A stretch of DNA of 64,000 nucleotides from Kerstersia similis (GTDB lineage Bacteria; Pseudomonadota; Gammaproteobacteria; Burkholderiales; Burkholderiaceae_B): positions 124,001 through 188,000 of the forward strand of contig NZ_CBCSIQ010000001.1 in assembly GCF_965139615.1 (NCBI RefSeq). Direction: 5' to 3'. The notes below the pieces were generated by a model. It ran no database searches. It was not told the origin of the DNA and saw nothing but the letters and a program-made list of their open reading frames with translations. The position numbers and the translations under genes are program-made. Shown here one piece after another: positions 43,556-54,085 of this stretch. The stretch's first letter is position 1; each line of letters begins with the position of its first letter.

Positions 43556-46500
43556 ATGTCAGAGTCATCCGCGCCGGCCAAAGGCCGTGCCGCCCATACG
43601 CAGCCACGCGTGCTTCCCGCCATCAGCTATCCGGAAGATCTGCCCGTCAGCGCCCGCCGGGACGAAATCGCCCGCGCCATTCAGGCGCACCAGGTGGTGA
43701 TCGTCAGCGGTGAGACCGGTTCCGGGAAAACCACGCAGCTACCCAAGATTTGCCTGGAAATCGGCCGTGCCGCTGGGCGCAGCATGATAGGCCACACGCA
43801 GCCGCGGCGTCTTGCCGCGACCTCCGTGGCCAAGCGTATTGCGGAAGAACTGAATACCCCGCTGGGCGAACTGGTGGGGTATCAAATTCGTTTCAATGAA
43901 AAAGCCGGGCCGGGCGCCGCCATCAAATTGATGACGGACGGCATCCTGCTGGCCGAGTCTCAGCGCGATCCGTTGTTGCGGCGCTACGACACCATCATTA
44001 TTGATGAGGCGCATGAGCGCAGCCTGAATATTGATTTCCTGCTGGGATATCTGCGGCAGATTCTGCCGCGCCGGCCGGATTTGAAAGTGATCATCACCTC
44101 GGCCACGATTGATGCCGAGCGTTTTGCCACGCATTTCGCCGATGCCGACGGCAAGCCGGCGCCGGTCATTGCCGTGTCGGGGCGTTTGTATCCGGTGGAA
44201 ATCCGCTACCGACCGGTGCGTGAAGAACAGGATGCCGAGACGGCGGCGCGCCAGACCGGCAATGGCCGCGGCCGGGAGCGCGAACGGGATGAAGAGCGCG
44301 ATCTGGTCGATGCCATTGTCGATGCCGTGGATGAATGCGCGCGCCTGGGCCCGGGGGATGTGCTGGTGTTCCTGCCGGGCGAACGGGAGATCCGGGAAGC
44401 GGCAGAGGCGCTGGGGCGCAATGTGCGGGCCGGTACGGAAATCTTGCCTTTGTTTGCGCGTCTTTCGCAGGCGGAGCAGGAAAGCATTTTCCGGCCGCGT
44501 GGCAATGCGCGGCGCATTGTGCTGGCGACCAATGTCGCGGAAACCTCGCTGACGGTTCCAGGCATTCGTTATGTCGTCGATAGCGGCCTGGCGCGGGTCA
44601 AACGCTATTCCTGGCGCAACAAGGTTGAGCAACTGCGCATCGAGCCGGTCAGCCAGGCATCGGCCAACCAGCGCGCCGGTCGTTGCGGCCGGGTGGGCCC
44701 GGGCGTATGTATCCGGCTGTATGACGAGGGCGATTTCAATTCGCGCGCGCCATTCACCGATCCGGAAATCCTGCGCTCGTCACTGGCGGCGGTCATCCTG
44801 AGGATGAAGGCGCTGGGGCTGGACGATATTGAAACCTTTCCCTTTGTCGAACCTCCCACCGGGCGGGCGGTGGCTGACGGATATCAGCTGCTGCAGGAAC
44901 TGGGGGCGCTGGACGACGCCAATGCCTTGACGCGTACCGGACGCGACCTGGCCAAGTTGCCGCTGGACCCGCGTGTTGGGCGCATGATCCTGGCCGCGCG
45001 CCATGAACAATGCCTGGCGGAAGTGCTGGTGATCGCCTCGGCCCTGTCGGTACAGGATCCGCGAGACCGCCCCCTGGCCGAACGCGAAGCGGCGGAGGCG
45101 GCGCAGGCACGTTTCCAGGACGAAAAATCCGAGTTCGTGTCGTATCTGAAACTGTGGCGCTGGTATGGCGAACAGGCCGGCAGCGGCCTGTCGCAGCGCA
45201 AGCAGGCCGGCGTGTTGCGGCAGCATTTCCTGTCTCCCTTGCGCATGCGCGAATGGCGTGATGTGCATAGCCAGCTGCTGGCGCTGGTGCAGGAACACGA
45301 ATGGCGCATCAATAGCGCGGATGCGACCTACGAACAGTTGCATCGTGCCTTGTTGGCCGGCTTGCTGGGCAATATCGGCCTGCGCAGCGAAGAAGGAGGG
45401 CAGTATCAGGGCGCGCGCGAGATACGCTTCCTGATACACCCGGGTTCTCGCATGGCAAAAAAAGGCGGGCGCTGGGTGCTGGCGGGCGAACTGGTGGAAA
45501 CTACCCGGCTGTATGCACGTTGTGTGGCGCGCATCGAACCGACCTGGGTGGAGTCCGTGGGCAGCCATTTGCTGCGGCGCAGCTGGTCGGACCCGCGCTG
45601 GGAAAAGAAATCCGGCCAGGTCGTCGCCAATGAACGCGCCACGCTCTACGGTCTGCCCATCTATACCGGCAGGCGGGTGCAGTATGGCCGCGTCAATGCC
45701 GAGCACGCGCGTGAGCTGTTCATCCAGCAAGCCCTGGTGACGGGCGAAATCGACACCAAGGCGGATTTCGTGGCGCGCAACCGCAAGCTGATTGCGCAGA
45801 TCGAAAAGCTGGAGCACCAGTCGCGCCGCCCCGATATTCTGGTGGACGATAGCCTGATCGCCGCGTTCTATGACCGCCTGCTGCCCGAGGGGATCAGCCA
45901 GACGGCATCGCTGGAGAAATGGTATGCAGGTCTGTCGCGCGAGCAGGCCCAGGCCCTGCTGCTGCGGCGTGAAGACCTGATGCGCCACGAAGCGGCGGGC
46001 GTGACGACCGATGTTTTCCCCAAGCAGGTGGAGTGGGCCGGCGTTTCCATGGCGCTGTCGTATCACTTCGAACCGGGTTCACCCAAGGATGGCGTGACGC
46101 TTTCGGTCCCGTTGTTCGCGTTGAACCAGCTGGATGCGCAGCGCTGCGAATGGCTGGTGCCGGGCATGCTCAAGGAAAAGGTGCATTTGCTGCTGAAATC
46201 GTTGCCGCAGAAGATGCGGCGCCATTGCGTGCCATTGCCCCAGTACGCTGCCGACTTCTATGAACGCTGGTTCGAGCGTCTGGAGAACCCTGGCATGGGG
46301 CTGCTGGAGGCGCTGGCGGCGGACATGTGGGAACAGGTGAAGGTACGTCCGGCGCCCGGCGATTTCAAGCTGGAAACCTTGCCGCCGCATTTGTTCATGA
46401 ACTTTCGCCTGGTGGATGAACATGGCCGCATGCTGGCAGCCGGACGCAATCTGGATGCGATACGCGCCGAACACGGGCGCCAGGCGCAGAATCAGTTCCA

Positions 46501-47392
46501 ACAGGTCGCCGCGCGGGACGCGGGGGTGTCCGAAGCGCTGGCGCATGACAACATCAGCAGCTGGAGTTTTGGTGAGCTGCCGGAGGTCATGGAAATCCGC
46601 CGCAAGGGACAGTCGGTGATCGGCTATCCGGCGCTGGTGGATAACGGCCAGTCCTGCGATCTGGATGTGTTCGATGACCCTCAGGAAGCACGCCGCCGCC
46701 ATCGTCAGGGCTTGCTGCGGCTGTTCCGCCTGGCGTTGAAGGAGCAGGTGAAGTTCCAGGAAAAAAACCTGCGTGATCTCAATACCATGGGTATGCTGTA
46801 TCTGCCGCTGGGGACGGTGGAGGAATTGCGCGATCAGCTGCTGGACTGCGCTTTGTCGCAAGCCTGCCTGGCTGAACCGTGGCCGGTGAACGCGGAGGAA
46901 TTCGCCAGCCGCGTCACCGAGGGCAAGGGGCGGCTGGGCCTGTTGGCTCAGGAAGTGGCGCGCCTGGTCAATGAGGTACTGACCGAGTGGACGGCCCTGC
47001 AGCGCAAGCTGCCCCAGGCCAAGGCGCATGCGCAGGCCTATGCCGACCTGCAGCAACAGCAGCAGGCTTTGGTGCACCGCTGGTTCATTCGTGATACATC
47101 CTATGCGCAACTCAAGCATTTTCCGCGCTACCTGAAGGCCGCCGTGGCGCGCATCGACAAATTGCGCGCCGATCCTGCCCGTGACGCCAAGCTGTTGGCG
47201 GAGTTCGCGACCCTCAACACCCTGTGGCAGCGCGAGCGCGCTGCCCGCAAAGGGGCACCCGATGCGCGGCTGGATGAGTTCCGCTGGTTGCTGGAAGAAT
47301 TGCGCGTGGCCCTGTTCGCCCAGGAGCTGCGTACGCCCATGCCGGTGTCGGTCAAACGCCTGCAGAAAGCTTGGGAGTCGTTGCGGCGCTGA
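43556..47392 (+). CDS. hrpA: ATP-dependent RNA helicase HrpA
   Basis: 1278 residues from ATG 43556 with AGGAG ahead. DEAH-box helicase: Walker A S-G-E-T-G-S-G-K-T-T, motif II I-I-D-E-A-H-E-R, motif III S-A-T, motif VI Q-R-A-G-R-C-G-R. Then helicase-associated and OB-fold regions, and a long C-terminal part as in E. coli HrpA (1300). It rescues stalled ribosomes and acts on mRNA. Confidence 0.97.
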   Translation: MSESSAPAKGRAAHTQPRVLPAISYPEDLPVSARRDEIARAIQAHQVVIVSGETGSGKTTQLPKICLEIGRAAGRSMIGHTQPRRLAATSVAKRIAEELNTPLGELVGYQIRFNEKAGPGAAIKLMTDGILLAESQRDPLLRRYDTIIIDEAHERSLNIDFLLGYLRQILPRRPDLKVIITSATIDAERFATHFADADGKPAPVIAVSGRLYPVEIRYRPVREEQDAETAARQTGNGRGRERERDEERDLVDAIVDAVDECARLGPGDVLVFLPGEREIREAAEALGRNVRAGTEILPLFARLSQAEQESIFRPRGNARRIVLATNVAETSLTVPGIRYVVDSGLARVKRYSWRNKVEQLRIEPVSQASANQRAGRCGRVGPGVCIRLYDEGDFNSRAPFTDPEILRSSLAAVILRMKALGLDDIETFPFVEPPTGRAVADGYQLLQELGALDDANALTRTGRDLAKLPLDPRVGRMILAARHEQCLAEVLVIASALSVQDPRDRPLAEREAAEAAQARFQDEKSEFVSYLKLWRWYGEQAGSGLSQRKQAGVLRQHFLSPLRMREWRDVHSQLLALVQEHEWRINSADATYEQLHRALLAGLLGNIGLRSEEGGQYQGAREIRFLIHPGSRMAKKGGRWVLAGELVETTRLYARCVARIEPTWVESVGSHLLRRSWSDPRWEKKSGQVVANERATLYGLPIYTGRRVQYGRVNAEHARELFIQQALVTGEIDTKADFVARNRKLIAQIEKLEHQSRRPDILVDDSLIAAFYDRLLPEGISQTASLEKWYAGLSREQAQALLLRREDLMRHEAAGVTTDVFPKQVEWAGVSMALSYHFEPGSPKDGVTLSVPLFALNQLDAQRCEWLVPGMLKEKVHLLLKSLPQKMRRHCVPLPQYAADFYERWFERLENPGMGLLEALAADMWEQVKVRPAPGDFKLETLPPHLFMNFRLVDEHGRMLAAGRNLDAIRAEHGRQAQNQFQQVAARDAGVSEALAHDNISSWSFGELPEVMEIRRKGQSVIGYPALVDNGQSCDLDVFDDPQEARRRHRQGLLRLFRLALKEQVKFQEKNLRDLNTMGMLYLPLGTVEELRDQLLDCALSQACLAEPWPVNAEEFASRVTEGKGRLGLLAQEVARLVNEVLTEWTALQRKLPQAKAHAQAYADLQQQQQALVHRWFIRDTSYAQLKHFPRYLKAAVARIDKLRADPARDAKLLAEFATLNTLWQRERAARKGAPDARLDEFRWLLEELRVALFAQELRTPMPVSVKRLQKAWESLRR

Positions 47393-47397
47393 AATCA

Positions 47398-47420
47398 GGC
47401 GCAGGCCGGTCGCCTGCGCC
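47398..47420. terminator. Hairpin after hrpA
   Basis: GGCGCAGGC (47398-47406) and GCCTGCGCC (47412-47420) form a perfect 9-bp stem six bases past the hrpA stop. No T-run follows. Confidence 0.4.
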
Positions 47421-47496
47421 ACAAGCAGAACCCGGTTCTGTCCGGGACCAATTATCCGGTATCCCCCTATTCGGGACATGACGCAAAGGAGAGAAA

Positions 47497-48189
47497 ATGG
47501 GCCAGTTCATTCAGATCGACTCACGTGACGGTTTCCGCCTGCCTGTCTATGAAGCCAGGCCGGCGGGCACGCCGCGTGGCGCGATTGTGGTCATTCAGGA
47601 GATTTTCGGCGTCAACGCCCATATCCAGGCCGTGGCCGACAGCTACGCCCAGGAGGGCTACCTGGCGCTGGCGCCGGCGATCTTCGAACGGATCGAAGCG
47701 GGCGTGGATATGGGGTATGCGCCGGAGGACATGAAGCGCGGCATTGCGCTGAAATCGGCGCTCGAAGGTGTGGCGCAGGCATCGGCGGGCGACGTGCAGG
47801 CCGTGATCGACTATGCCGCACAAGCCGCTGGCGGCAAGGTCGGCATCGTCGGCTTTTGCTATGGCGGCTTGATCGCCTGGCGCGCGGCAGCCAATGCCAG
47901 CGGCCTGGCTGCCGCCGTGGCCTATTATGGCGGCGGCGTGACAACACCGGCAGAAGCCGGGCGAACGCCCAAGGTGCCGGTTCTGGCGCATTTCGGCGAG
48001 CGCGACACGCATATTCCGCAGGACAGCGTCGCGGCCTTCCGCCAGGCGCAGGCCGGGCATGATGTCACTGTGCATGTGTATGCAGCCGACCACGGGTTCA
48101 ATTGCGACCATCGCGCCGCGTTTGATGCCGATGCCGCCAGGCTGGCATGGCAGCGTACCCTGGCTTTCTTCGCAGAACACCTGGGGTAG
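47497..48189 (+). CDS. Dienelactone-hydrolase-family protein
   Basis: 230 residues from ATG 47497, with AAAGGAGA ahead. Alpha/beta hydrolase: I-Q-E-I-F-G-V-N early, nucleophile cysteine in V-G-F-C-Y-G-G (about 125), then Asp in H-F-G-E-R-D-T-H and His in A-D-H-G-F-N. The Cys-Asp-His triad is that of carboxymethylenebutenolidase. Isolated from any chlorocatechol genes, so its substrate is open. A strong terminator follows. Confidence 0.92.
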   Translation: MGQFIQIDSRDGFRLPVYEARPAGTPRGAIVVIQEIFGVNAHIQAVADSYAQEGYLALAPAIFERIEAGVDMGYAPEDMKRGIALKSALEGVAQASAGDVQAVIDYAAQAAGGKVGIVGFCYGGLIAWRAAANASGLAAAVAYYGGGVTTPAEAGRTPKVPVLAHFGERDTHIPQDSVAAFRQAQAGHDVTVHVYAADHGFNCDHRAAFDADAARLAWQRTLAFFAEHLG

Positions 48190-48246
48190 AGGCAAGGCGC
48201 AGGCGCCGGCCTGAGAGGCTGGCGCCCAGCCCGCGCTGGTGGCCAT

Positions 48247-48281
48247 CCCCCTGCCGGCAAGGTTGCCGGCAGGGGGATTTT
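48247..48281 (+). terminator. Strong Rho-independent terminator
   Basis: CCCCCTGCCGGC pairs perfectly with GCCGGCAGGGGG (48247-48276, small AAGGTT loop) and is followed by ATTTT. It ends the dienelactone hydrolase gene before the convergent transporter. Confidence 0.85.
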
Positions 48282-48347
48282 GTATTCCAGGACGGTCTGG
48301 CGCGTGCATGTACGCCCGGGATTGCGGAGGCGGTGGCGGGGCTGGCC

Positions 48348-49268
48348 TCAGGCCAGCGCCGCCATGACGGCCAGGGGCAAGGCCAGCGCGGCCAGCACGG
48401 TTTGCGTGGCGATAATTCCCGCCATCAACGGCGCGTCGCCGCCCAGCTGGCGGGCCATGATGTAGGACGAAGACGCCGTGGGCAGCGCCTGGAACATCAG
48501 CGCGGCAATGGCGGCCGGGCCTTGCAGGCCAAAGACACGGCAGGCGGCCAGCGTTGCCAGGGGCAAGACGAGGAATTTCGCCACCGAGGCAATGGCTACC
48601 GGGCGTAGCCAGCTGCGCAAAGTGGAAAAATCCAGCGCGGCACCGACACAAAGCAGGCCCAGTGGCAAAGAGGCCTGGCCCAGCGCCTTGAGGGCGGGAC
48701 CAATACCTGCGGGCATGCCCAGGCCGCTGACATGCAGCACGATGCCGATGAAACAGCCGACCACCAGCGGGTTGGTGAACAGGTGGCGCAGCAAGTGGAG
48801 GAGTGAGGGTGACTGGATGCTGCCGTAGCGTGCAAAGACCAGGACGCACAGGATATTCACGGTCGGCACGATCGTGGCCGTGGCGACAGCGGCCAGCGCA
48901 ATGCCTTGCGCGCCGAACAGGCCGACGGCCACCGAGGCACCGACATAGTTGTTGAAGCGGACGCCGCCCTGGAATACCGAGGTAAAGGCAGCATCGCCTA
49001 CAGGCAGGCGGTGGCGCAGCAAGACCAGCAGCGCCGATACCACCAGCAGCGACACGATCAGCGTGGTGACCATGGCCGCGACCGGAACGCCGTCCAGCTG
49101 CGCGCTGGCCAAGCCGTGCAGAAACAGTGCGGGCAGCAGGATGTAATAGCCCAGGCGTTCGGCTTGCGGCCAGAAATGCTCCGACAGGAATGCGCGTTGC
49201 CGCAACCACCATCCCAGCGCGATCAGCAGCGCAATGGGAACGAGCGCCAGCAGCAGTTGGACGGTCAT
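48348..49268 (-). CDS. AEC-family (auxin-efflux-carrier type) transporter
   Basis: 306 residues from ATG 49268. About ten hydrophobic segments in two halves; G-Y-Y-I-L-L-P-A-L-F early and N-P-L-V-V-G-C-F-I-G-I at the midpoint are AEC landmarks. Bacterial AEC proteins export malate or related acids (MdcF, MleP). Substrate unknown here. Confidence 0.87.
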   Translation of the reverse strand: MTVQLLLALVPIALLIALGWWLRQRAFLSEHFWPQAERLGYYILLPALFLHGLASAQLDGVPVAAMVTTLIVSLLVVSALLVLLRHRLPVGDAAFTSVFQGGVRFNNYVGASVAVGLFGAQGIALAAVATATIVPTVNILCVLVFARYGSIQSPSLLHLLRHLFTNPLVVGCFIGIVLHVSGLGMPAGIGPALKALGQASLPLGLLCVGAALDFSTLRSWLRPVAIASVAKFLVLPLATLAACRVFGLQGPAAIAALMFQALPTASSSYIMARQLGGDAPLMAGIIATQTVLAALALPLAVMAALA

Positions 49269-49336
49269 CGGCCAGGCCTCAAGAAAAGCGGCAGGCTGTT
49301 GTCAGCCTGCCGCCATGGCTCGTCCTGCCTGAGGGA

Positions 49337-50236
49337 TCAGAGCAGGATGAATGCAAGAACGACCAGCACGATCAGGGCGTATTTGGTCAGCTTGTAAACC
49401 GTACGGTTCCACTTTTTGAAAGCCTTGCGCTTCTGGTCGATGACCCAGTGGAAATGGGTCAGCTTGTTGATGGCGCCGGTCTTGTCGGTGCTTTCGTTGG
49501 GAGCGCTGGCAGCGGAGATGGCGACCCGGCCGAACCAGTTGTTGAACGCCTGGGCCCAGCGCCAGCGCATCGGGCGCTCGACGTCGCAGAACAGAATGAT
49601 GCGGTTGCCTTCGCTGTCGTTGCGGGCGTCGTGGATATAGGTTTCGTCGAAAATCGTGCTTTCGCCGTCGCGCCAGCTGTAGTGGATGCCGTCCACGTTG
49701 ATGTAGCAGCGGTCATCGTTGGGGGTGGAAAGCCCCAGGTGATAGCGCAGCGAACCGGCGTACGGGTCGCGGTGGGCATTGAGCTTGCTGCCGGCGGGCA
49801 GCTCGGCGAACATGGCGGCCTTGATTTCGGGAATTTCATTGAGCAGCGCCACGGTGCGTGGGCACAGCTTCTGTGCGGAGGGGTGGCGGGCGTCATACCA
49901 TTTCAGGTAGAAACGCTTCCAGCCTTCCTTGAAAAACGAGTTGAAGCCGATATCGTCATGCTTTTGTGCGGCCTTGATGTGTCGCATTTCCGCCATGGCC
50001 AGCGCCTCGTCGCGGATGATTTCCCAGTTGTCGTCGAGTTTTTTCAACGACGGCAGGTATTTTTCATCCAGATAGGGCGTGGTGGGCACTTTGGAGAAGA
50101 GCACCATGAACGCGTTGACGGGGGCGAGCAGGATGGAGTGATCCAGCAACTGCTTGTGCAGAGGGAAGCGGACACGGCCCCGGAAGTGGGCGAACAGGAT
50201 GGCGGCCAGCCAGATGCCCGGTATGATCCATTTCAT
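49337..50236 (-). CDS. lpxO: Lipid A hydroxylase LpxO
   Basis: 299 residues from ATG 50236 (AGGAG 11 bases ahead); a longer frame to 50440 is not family-like. Length and layout match Salmonella LpxO (about 302): N-terminal membrane segment, then the Fe(II)/2-oxoglutarate site N-A-H-R-D-P (H-x-D) and the distal His in H-D-A-R-N-D-S-E-G-N-R with the 2-oxoglutarate Arg. A second hydrophobic tail closes the protein. It adds a 2-hydroxyl to a secondary acyl chain of lipid A. Confidence 0.9.
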   Translation of the reverse strand: MKWIIPGIWLAAILFAHFRGRVRFPLHKQLLDHSILLAPVNAFMVLFSKVPTTPYLDEKYLPSLKKLDDNWEIIRDEALAMAEMRHIKAAQKHDDIGFNSFFKEGWKRFYLKWYDARHPSAQKLCPRTVALLNEIPEIKAAMFAELPAGSKLNAHRDPYAGSLRYHLGLSTPNDDRCYINVDGIHYSWRDGESTIFDETYIHDARNDSEGNRIILFCDVERPMRWRWAQAFNNWFGRVAISAASAPNESTDKTGAINKLTHFHWVIDQKRKAFKKWNRTVYKLTKYALIVLVVLAFILL

Positions 50237-50430
50237 ATTGCCAGTGACTCCTGGATTAAATAAACAGCGGAACCAGCGCGGGTGCGGATGCGGAAGGCGG
50301 CTCCGAGGCACCGGTGCGCGTGCATGTTTCAATTGTAGGCGCATGGCGGGGGCTTGGCACGGTCTGTGCAAGCATCCGTAACCAATGTTTGCTGCATGCT
50401 CGGGCTGCCAGATGGTTACAATCCTGCCCC

Positions 50431-53400
50431 ATGACTGCATCGCTTCCCGCTACCCCCTTCGTCCATTTGCGTGTCCATTCCGAGTTTTCGGTCGTGGATG
50501 GCATCATCAGGATTCCCGAACTGGTCAAACAGGCTGCGGCATTCGGCCAGCCGGCCGTGGCCCTGACCGACCTGACGAATCTGTTTGGCCTGGTCAAATT
50601 CTATAAAACCGCCAGGGGAGCTGGCCTCAAGCCAGTGGCAGGCTGCGATGTCTGGCTCAATAATGACGAAGATCCGGACAAGCCTTTCCGTGTCCTGTTG
50701 CTGGTACGCAATTGGAACGGCTATCTGCAATTATGCGATCTGCTGACGCGTGCCTGGCTGGGCAATACGCAGCGCGGGCGGGCGCAGGTCCGGCGCGAAT
50801 GGCTAGACAGCGCCGATGGCCTGATCGTGCTGTCCGGCGGCCGCATGGGCGATATCGGGCAAGCACTGGAAGCCGGCAATCTGGCTGCGGCCGAGGCGCT
50901 GGCCCGGGCTTGGCAGCAACGTTGTCCGGGCAGCTTCTATATCGAACTGCAGCGCGCCGGGCGGGATGGCGATGAGGCCTATGTGCAGGCGGCCATGCGC
51001 CTGGCCGCCAGGCTCGGCCTGCCGGTCGTCGCCACGCATCCGGTGCAGTTCCTGAAACGCGATGATTTCCAGGCCCATGAGGCGCGGGTTTGTATTGCCG
51101 AAGGGGAGTTGCTGGGCAACCCCCGGCGGGTGCGGCGTTTTACCGATCAGCAGTATTTCCAGAGTTCGGAGGAAATGGCGCAGCGTTTTGCCGATGTGCC
51201 TGCGGCGCTGGCCAATACTGTGGAAATTGCCCGGCGTTGCAACCTCGTGATGACGCTGGGGCAGCCGCAACTGCCCAATTTCCCGACGCCAGACGGCATC
51301 TCGCTGGATGATTACCTGATCCAGCTGTCGCGCGAAGGCCTGGAGAAACGGCTGGTATTCCTGTTTCCCGACGCCGAACAGCGTGCCCGCGAACGGCCTG
51401 TCTATGACGAACGGCTGGATCGCGAGTGCCGCACCATTATCCAGATGGGGTTTCCCGGCTACTTCCTGATCGTGGCGGACTTCATCAACTGGGGCAAGGG
51501 CAATGGCGTGCCGGTCGGGCCAGGGCGGGGCTCGGGCGCTGGTTCTCTGGTGGCCTATAGCCTGGGTATTACCGATCTGGACCCGATCCGCTATGACTTG
51601 CTGTTCGAACGCTTCCTGAACCCCGAGCGGGTGTCCATGCCCGACTTCGACGTGGACTTCTGCCAGGACAACCGCGAGCGTGTGATCGAGTATGTCAAGG
51701 AGCGCTATGGCCGCGACGCCGTGAGCCAGATCGCCACCTTCGGCACGCTGGGCGCCAAGGCGGTGGTACGTGATGCCGGCCGCGTACTGGACATGCCATA
51801 CATGTTCTGCGATGGCCTGTCGAAAATGATTCCCTTCAATCCGGCGGACCCCTGGACGCTGGAGCGGACGCTGGAAAACGAACCGGCTTTCCGTGAACGC
51901 TACGAGCAGGAAGAGGAAGTGCGCGCGCTGGTGGATCTGGCGCGTCCGTTGGAAGGGCTGACCCGCAACATCGGCATGCACGCCGGGGGCGTGCTGATCG
52001 CCCCGGGGAAACTCACGGATTTCTGCCCGCTGTATTGCCAGCCGGGCAGCGAAACCAGCGTCGTGTCCCAATACGACAAGGATGATGTCGAAGCCGTCGG
52101 CCTGGTGAAGTTCGACTTTCTGGGCTTGCGCAACCTGACCATCCTGGATTGGGCGGTGCGCTATGTGCGCCAGTTCAACCCGAGCATGCGCGATTTCGAT
52201 GTCATGGCGCTGCCGCTGGACGATGTGAACGCCTATCGCCTGCTGTGCGAAGGCAATACCACGGCGGTATTCCAGCTTGAATCGCGCGGCATGAAGGAGC
52301 TGCTCAAGAAACTGCGGCCCAGCAACTTTGAAGACGTCATCGCCATGCTGGCCCTGTACCGGCCCGGACCGCTGGAATCCGGCATGGTGGATGACTTCGT
52401 GGACCGCAAGCACGGCCGTGCCGAGGTCGATTATTTTCACTCGGATCTGGAAGCCACGCTCAAGAGTACCTACGGCGTGATTGTGTACCAGGAACAGGTG
52501 ATGCTGATCTCGCAGATCATCGGCGGGTACTCGCTGGGGGGCGCCGACCTGTTGCGTCGCGCCATGGGCAAGAAAAAGCCCGAGGAAATGGCCAAGCACC
52601 GCGAGCTGTTCGAGAAAGGCGCGGTAGAGAAGGGTTATGACGCCGATCTGGCCGTCAAGCTTTTCGACCTGATGGAAAAGTTCGCGGGCTACGGCTTCAA
52701 CAAGTCGCACTCGGCCGCCTACGCGCTGATTTCCTACCAGACGGCCTGGCTCAAGTATTACCATCCGGCAGAGTTTCTGGCCGCCACGCTGTCGTCCGAT
52801 ATGGACGACACCGACAAGGTCCAGACCTTTGTGCGCGATGCCCTGGATAACGGCGTCAAGGTGTTGCCGCCGGACGTCAATGCCTCTGCCTACCGCTTCG
52901 AGCCGGTCGAGGACGAATATACCGCCAAGGGCAAGCCGCCGCGCACCATGCGCTATGGCCTGGGTGCCGTCAAGGGGACGGGGCAGGGCGCCGTCGAGGA
53001 AATCCTGCGGGTGCGCCAGGCCGGGCCATTCCGTGATCTGTTCGATTTCTGCCGCCGTATCGACCGTCATTCGGTGAATCGGCGCACCATCGAAGCATTG
53101 ATTCGTGCCGGCGCGTTCGACGGGCTGGACGATAACCGTGCGGCGCTGCTGGCCTCGGTGCCGCTGGCAATGGAAGCTGCTGACCAGGCGGCGCGCAGCG
53201 CAGACCAGGTGTCGCTGTTCGGCGATGACGATGCCGCCATTGTCGTGGCCGGTGAACTGGCCAAGGTGCCGCCCTGGGATTTGCGCACGCGTCTGACCGA
53301 GGAAAAGGCGGCCCTGGGCTTTTTCTTCAGCGGCCATCTGTTCGACGCCTGGCGTGACGAGGTGCGGCGTTTTGTTCCCACCCCGCTCACACGCATCGAG

Positions 53401-53925
53401 CCCTCGCGCGAATTGCAGTGGCTGGCCGGTGCGCTGAGCTCCGTCCGCACGCAACTGACGCGGCGCGGCAAAATGCTGTTCGCCGTGCTGGACGATGGCA
53501 CTGCGCAGCTGGAAGTGTCGGTATTCAACGAACTGTACGAACAGAACCGCAATCGCTTGCGTGAAGACCAGTTGCTGATCGTGCAGGGCAAGGTCAGCCA
53601 CGACGATTATTCCGGCGGCACGCGCATTGTGGCTGAATCCCTGTTCGATCTGCAGGCTGCGCGCGAGACACGGGCCCGGGCCTTGCGCCTGACCATTCCG
53701 CAGGCCAAGGCCGATACCGCGGCGTTGCGCCGTACCCTCAATCCGTTCCGTGCCGAACCGGAAAATGGGATTCTCGGTGTGCCAGTGGAAATCCTCTATC
53801 AGCGTCCGGATGCGACGGCATTGATACAGCTGGGAGAATCCTGGCGCGTGCGTATGGCAGATCAAATGTTTGACAACCTGGTGACATGGTTGGGGGCAGA
53901 TAATGTGGAGATCCGTTACGATTAA
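50431..53925 (+). CDS. dnaE: DNA polymerase III subunit alpha
   Basis: 1164 residues from ATG 50431 (frame open to 50314, but the family starts here with F-V-H-L-R-V-H-S-E-F-S). N-terminal PHP domain, then polymerase core with G-R-G-S-G-A-G-S-L and the catalytic P-D-F-D-V-D-F-C acids, helix-hairpin-helix and OB-fold C-terminal region. Replicative polymerase. Length is the usual DnaE size. Confidence 0.97.
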   Translation: MTASLPATPFVHLRVHSEFSVVDGIIRIPELVKQAAAFGQPAVALTDLTNLFGLVKFYKTARGAGLKPVAGCDVWLNNDEDPDKPFRVLLLVRNWNGYLQLCDLLTRAWLGNTQRGRAQVRREWLDSADGLIVLSGGRMGDIGQALEAGNLAAAEALARAWQQRCPGSFYIELQRAGRDGDEAYVQAAMRLAARLGLPVVATHPVQFLKRDDFQAHEARVCIAEGELLGNPRRVRRFTDQQYFQSSEEMAQRFADVPAALANTVEIARRCNLVMTLGQPQLPNFPTPDGISLDDYLIQLSREGLEKRLVFLFPDAEQRARERPVYDERLDRECRTIIQMGFPGYFLIVADFINWGKGNGVPVGPGRGSGAGSLVAYSLGITDLDPIRYDLLFERFLNPERVSMPDFDVDFCQDNRERVIEYVKERYGRDAVSQIATFGTLGAKAVVRDAGRVLDMPYMFCDGLSKMIPFNPADPWTLERTLENEPAFRERYEQEEEVRALVDLARPLEGLTRNIGMHAGGVLIAPGKLTDFCPLYCQPGSETSVVSQYDKDDVEAVGLVKFDFLGLRNLTILDWAVRYVRQFNPSMRDFDVMALPLDDVNAYRLLCEGNTTAVFQLESRGMKELLKKLRPSNFEDVIAMLALYRPGPLESGMVDDFVDRKHGRAEVDYFHSDLEATLKSTYGVIVYQEQVMLISQIIGGYSLGGADLLRRAMGKKKPEEMAKHRELFEKGAVEKGYDADLAVKLFDLMEKFAGYGFNKSHSAAYALISYQTAWLKYYHPAEFLAATLSSDMDDTDKVQTFVRDALDNGVKVLPPDVNASAYRFEPVEDEYTAKGKPPRTMRYGLGAVKGTGQGAVEEILRVRQAGPFRDLFDFCRRIDRHSVNRRTIEALIRAGAFDGLDDNRAALLASVPLAMEAADQAARSADQVSLFGDDDAAIVVAGELAKVPPWDLRTRLTEEKAALGFFFSGHLFDAWRDEVRRFVPTPLTRIEPSRELQWLAGALSSVRTQLTRRGKMLFAVLDDGTAQLEVSVFNELYEQNRNRLREDQLLIVQGKVSHDDYSGGTRIVAESLFDLQAARETRARALRLTIPQAKADTAALRRTLNPFRAEPENGILGVPVEILYQRPDATALIQLGESWRVRMADQMFDNLVTWLGADNVEIRYD

Positions 53926-54085
53926 GGGCTTTCACCCCAGATCGTCGATGCCGGATTTTCGGCGTTGAAAGCGGTATCTCGCATCAACAATGCGTTAATG
54001 GGATTAACACTGCGGCAATAGATCGGGGTCTGCCGTCTCGACGGTGGATTCCGATGTGCTGTCGCCTGATTTGCAGGAGTGGTGT

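Noticed and set aside
50803..53865. Minus-strand frame of 1020 codons inside dnaE
   Set aside because: Antisense of dnaE; codon bias creates the open frame.
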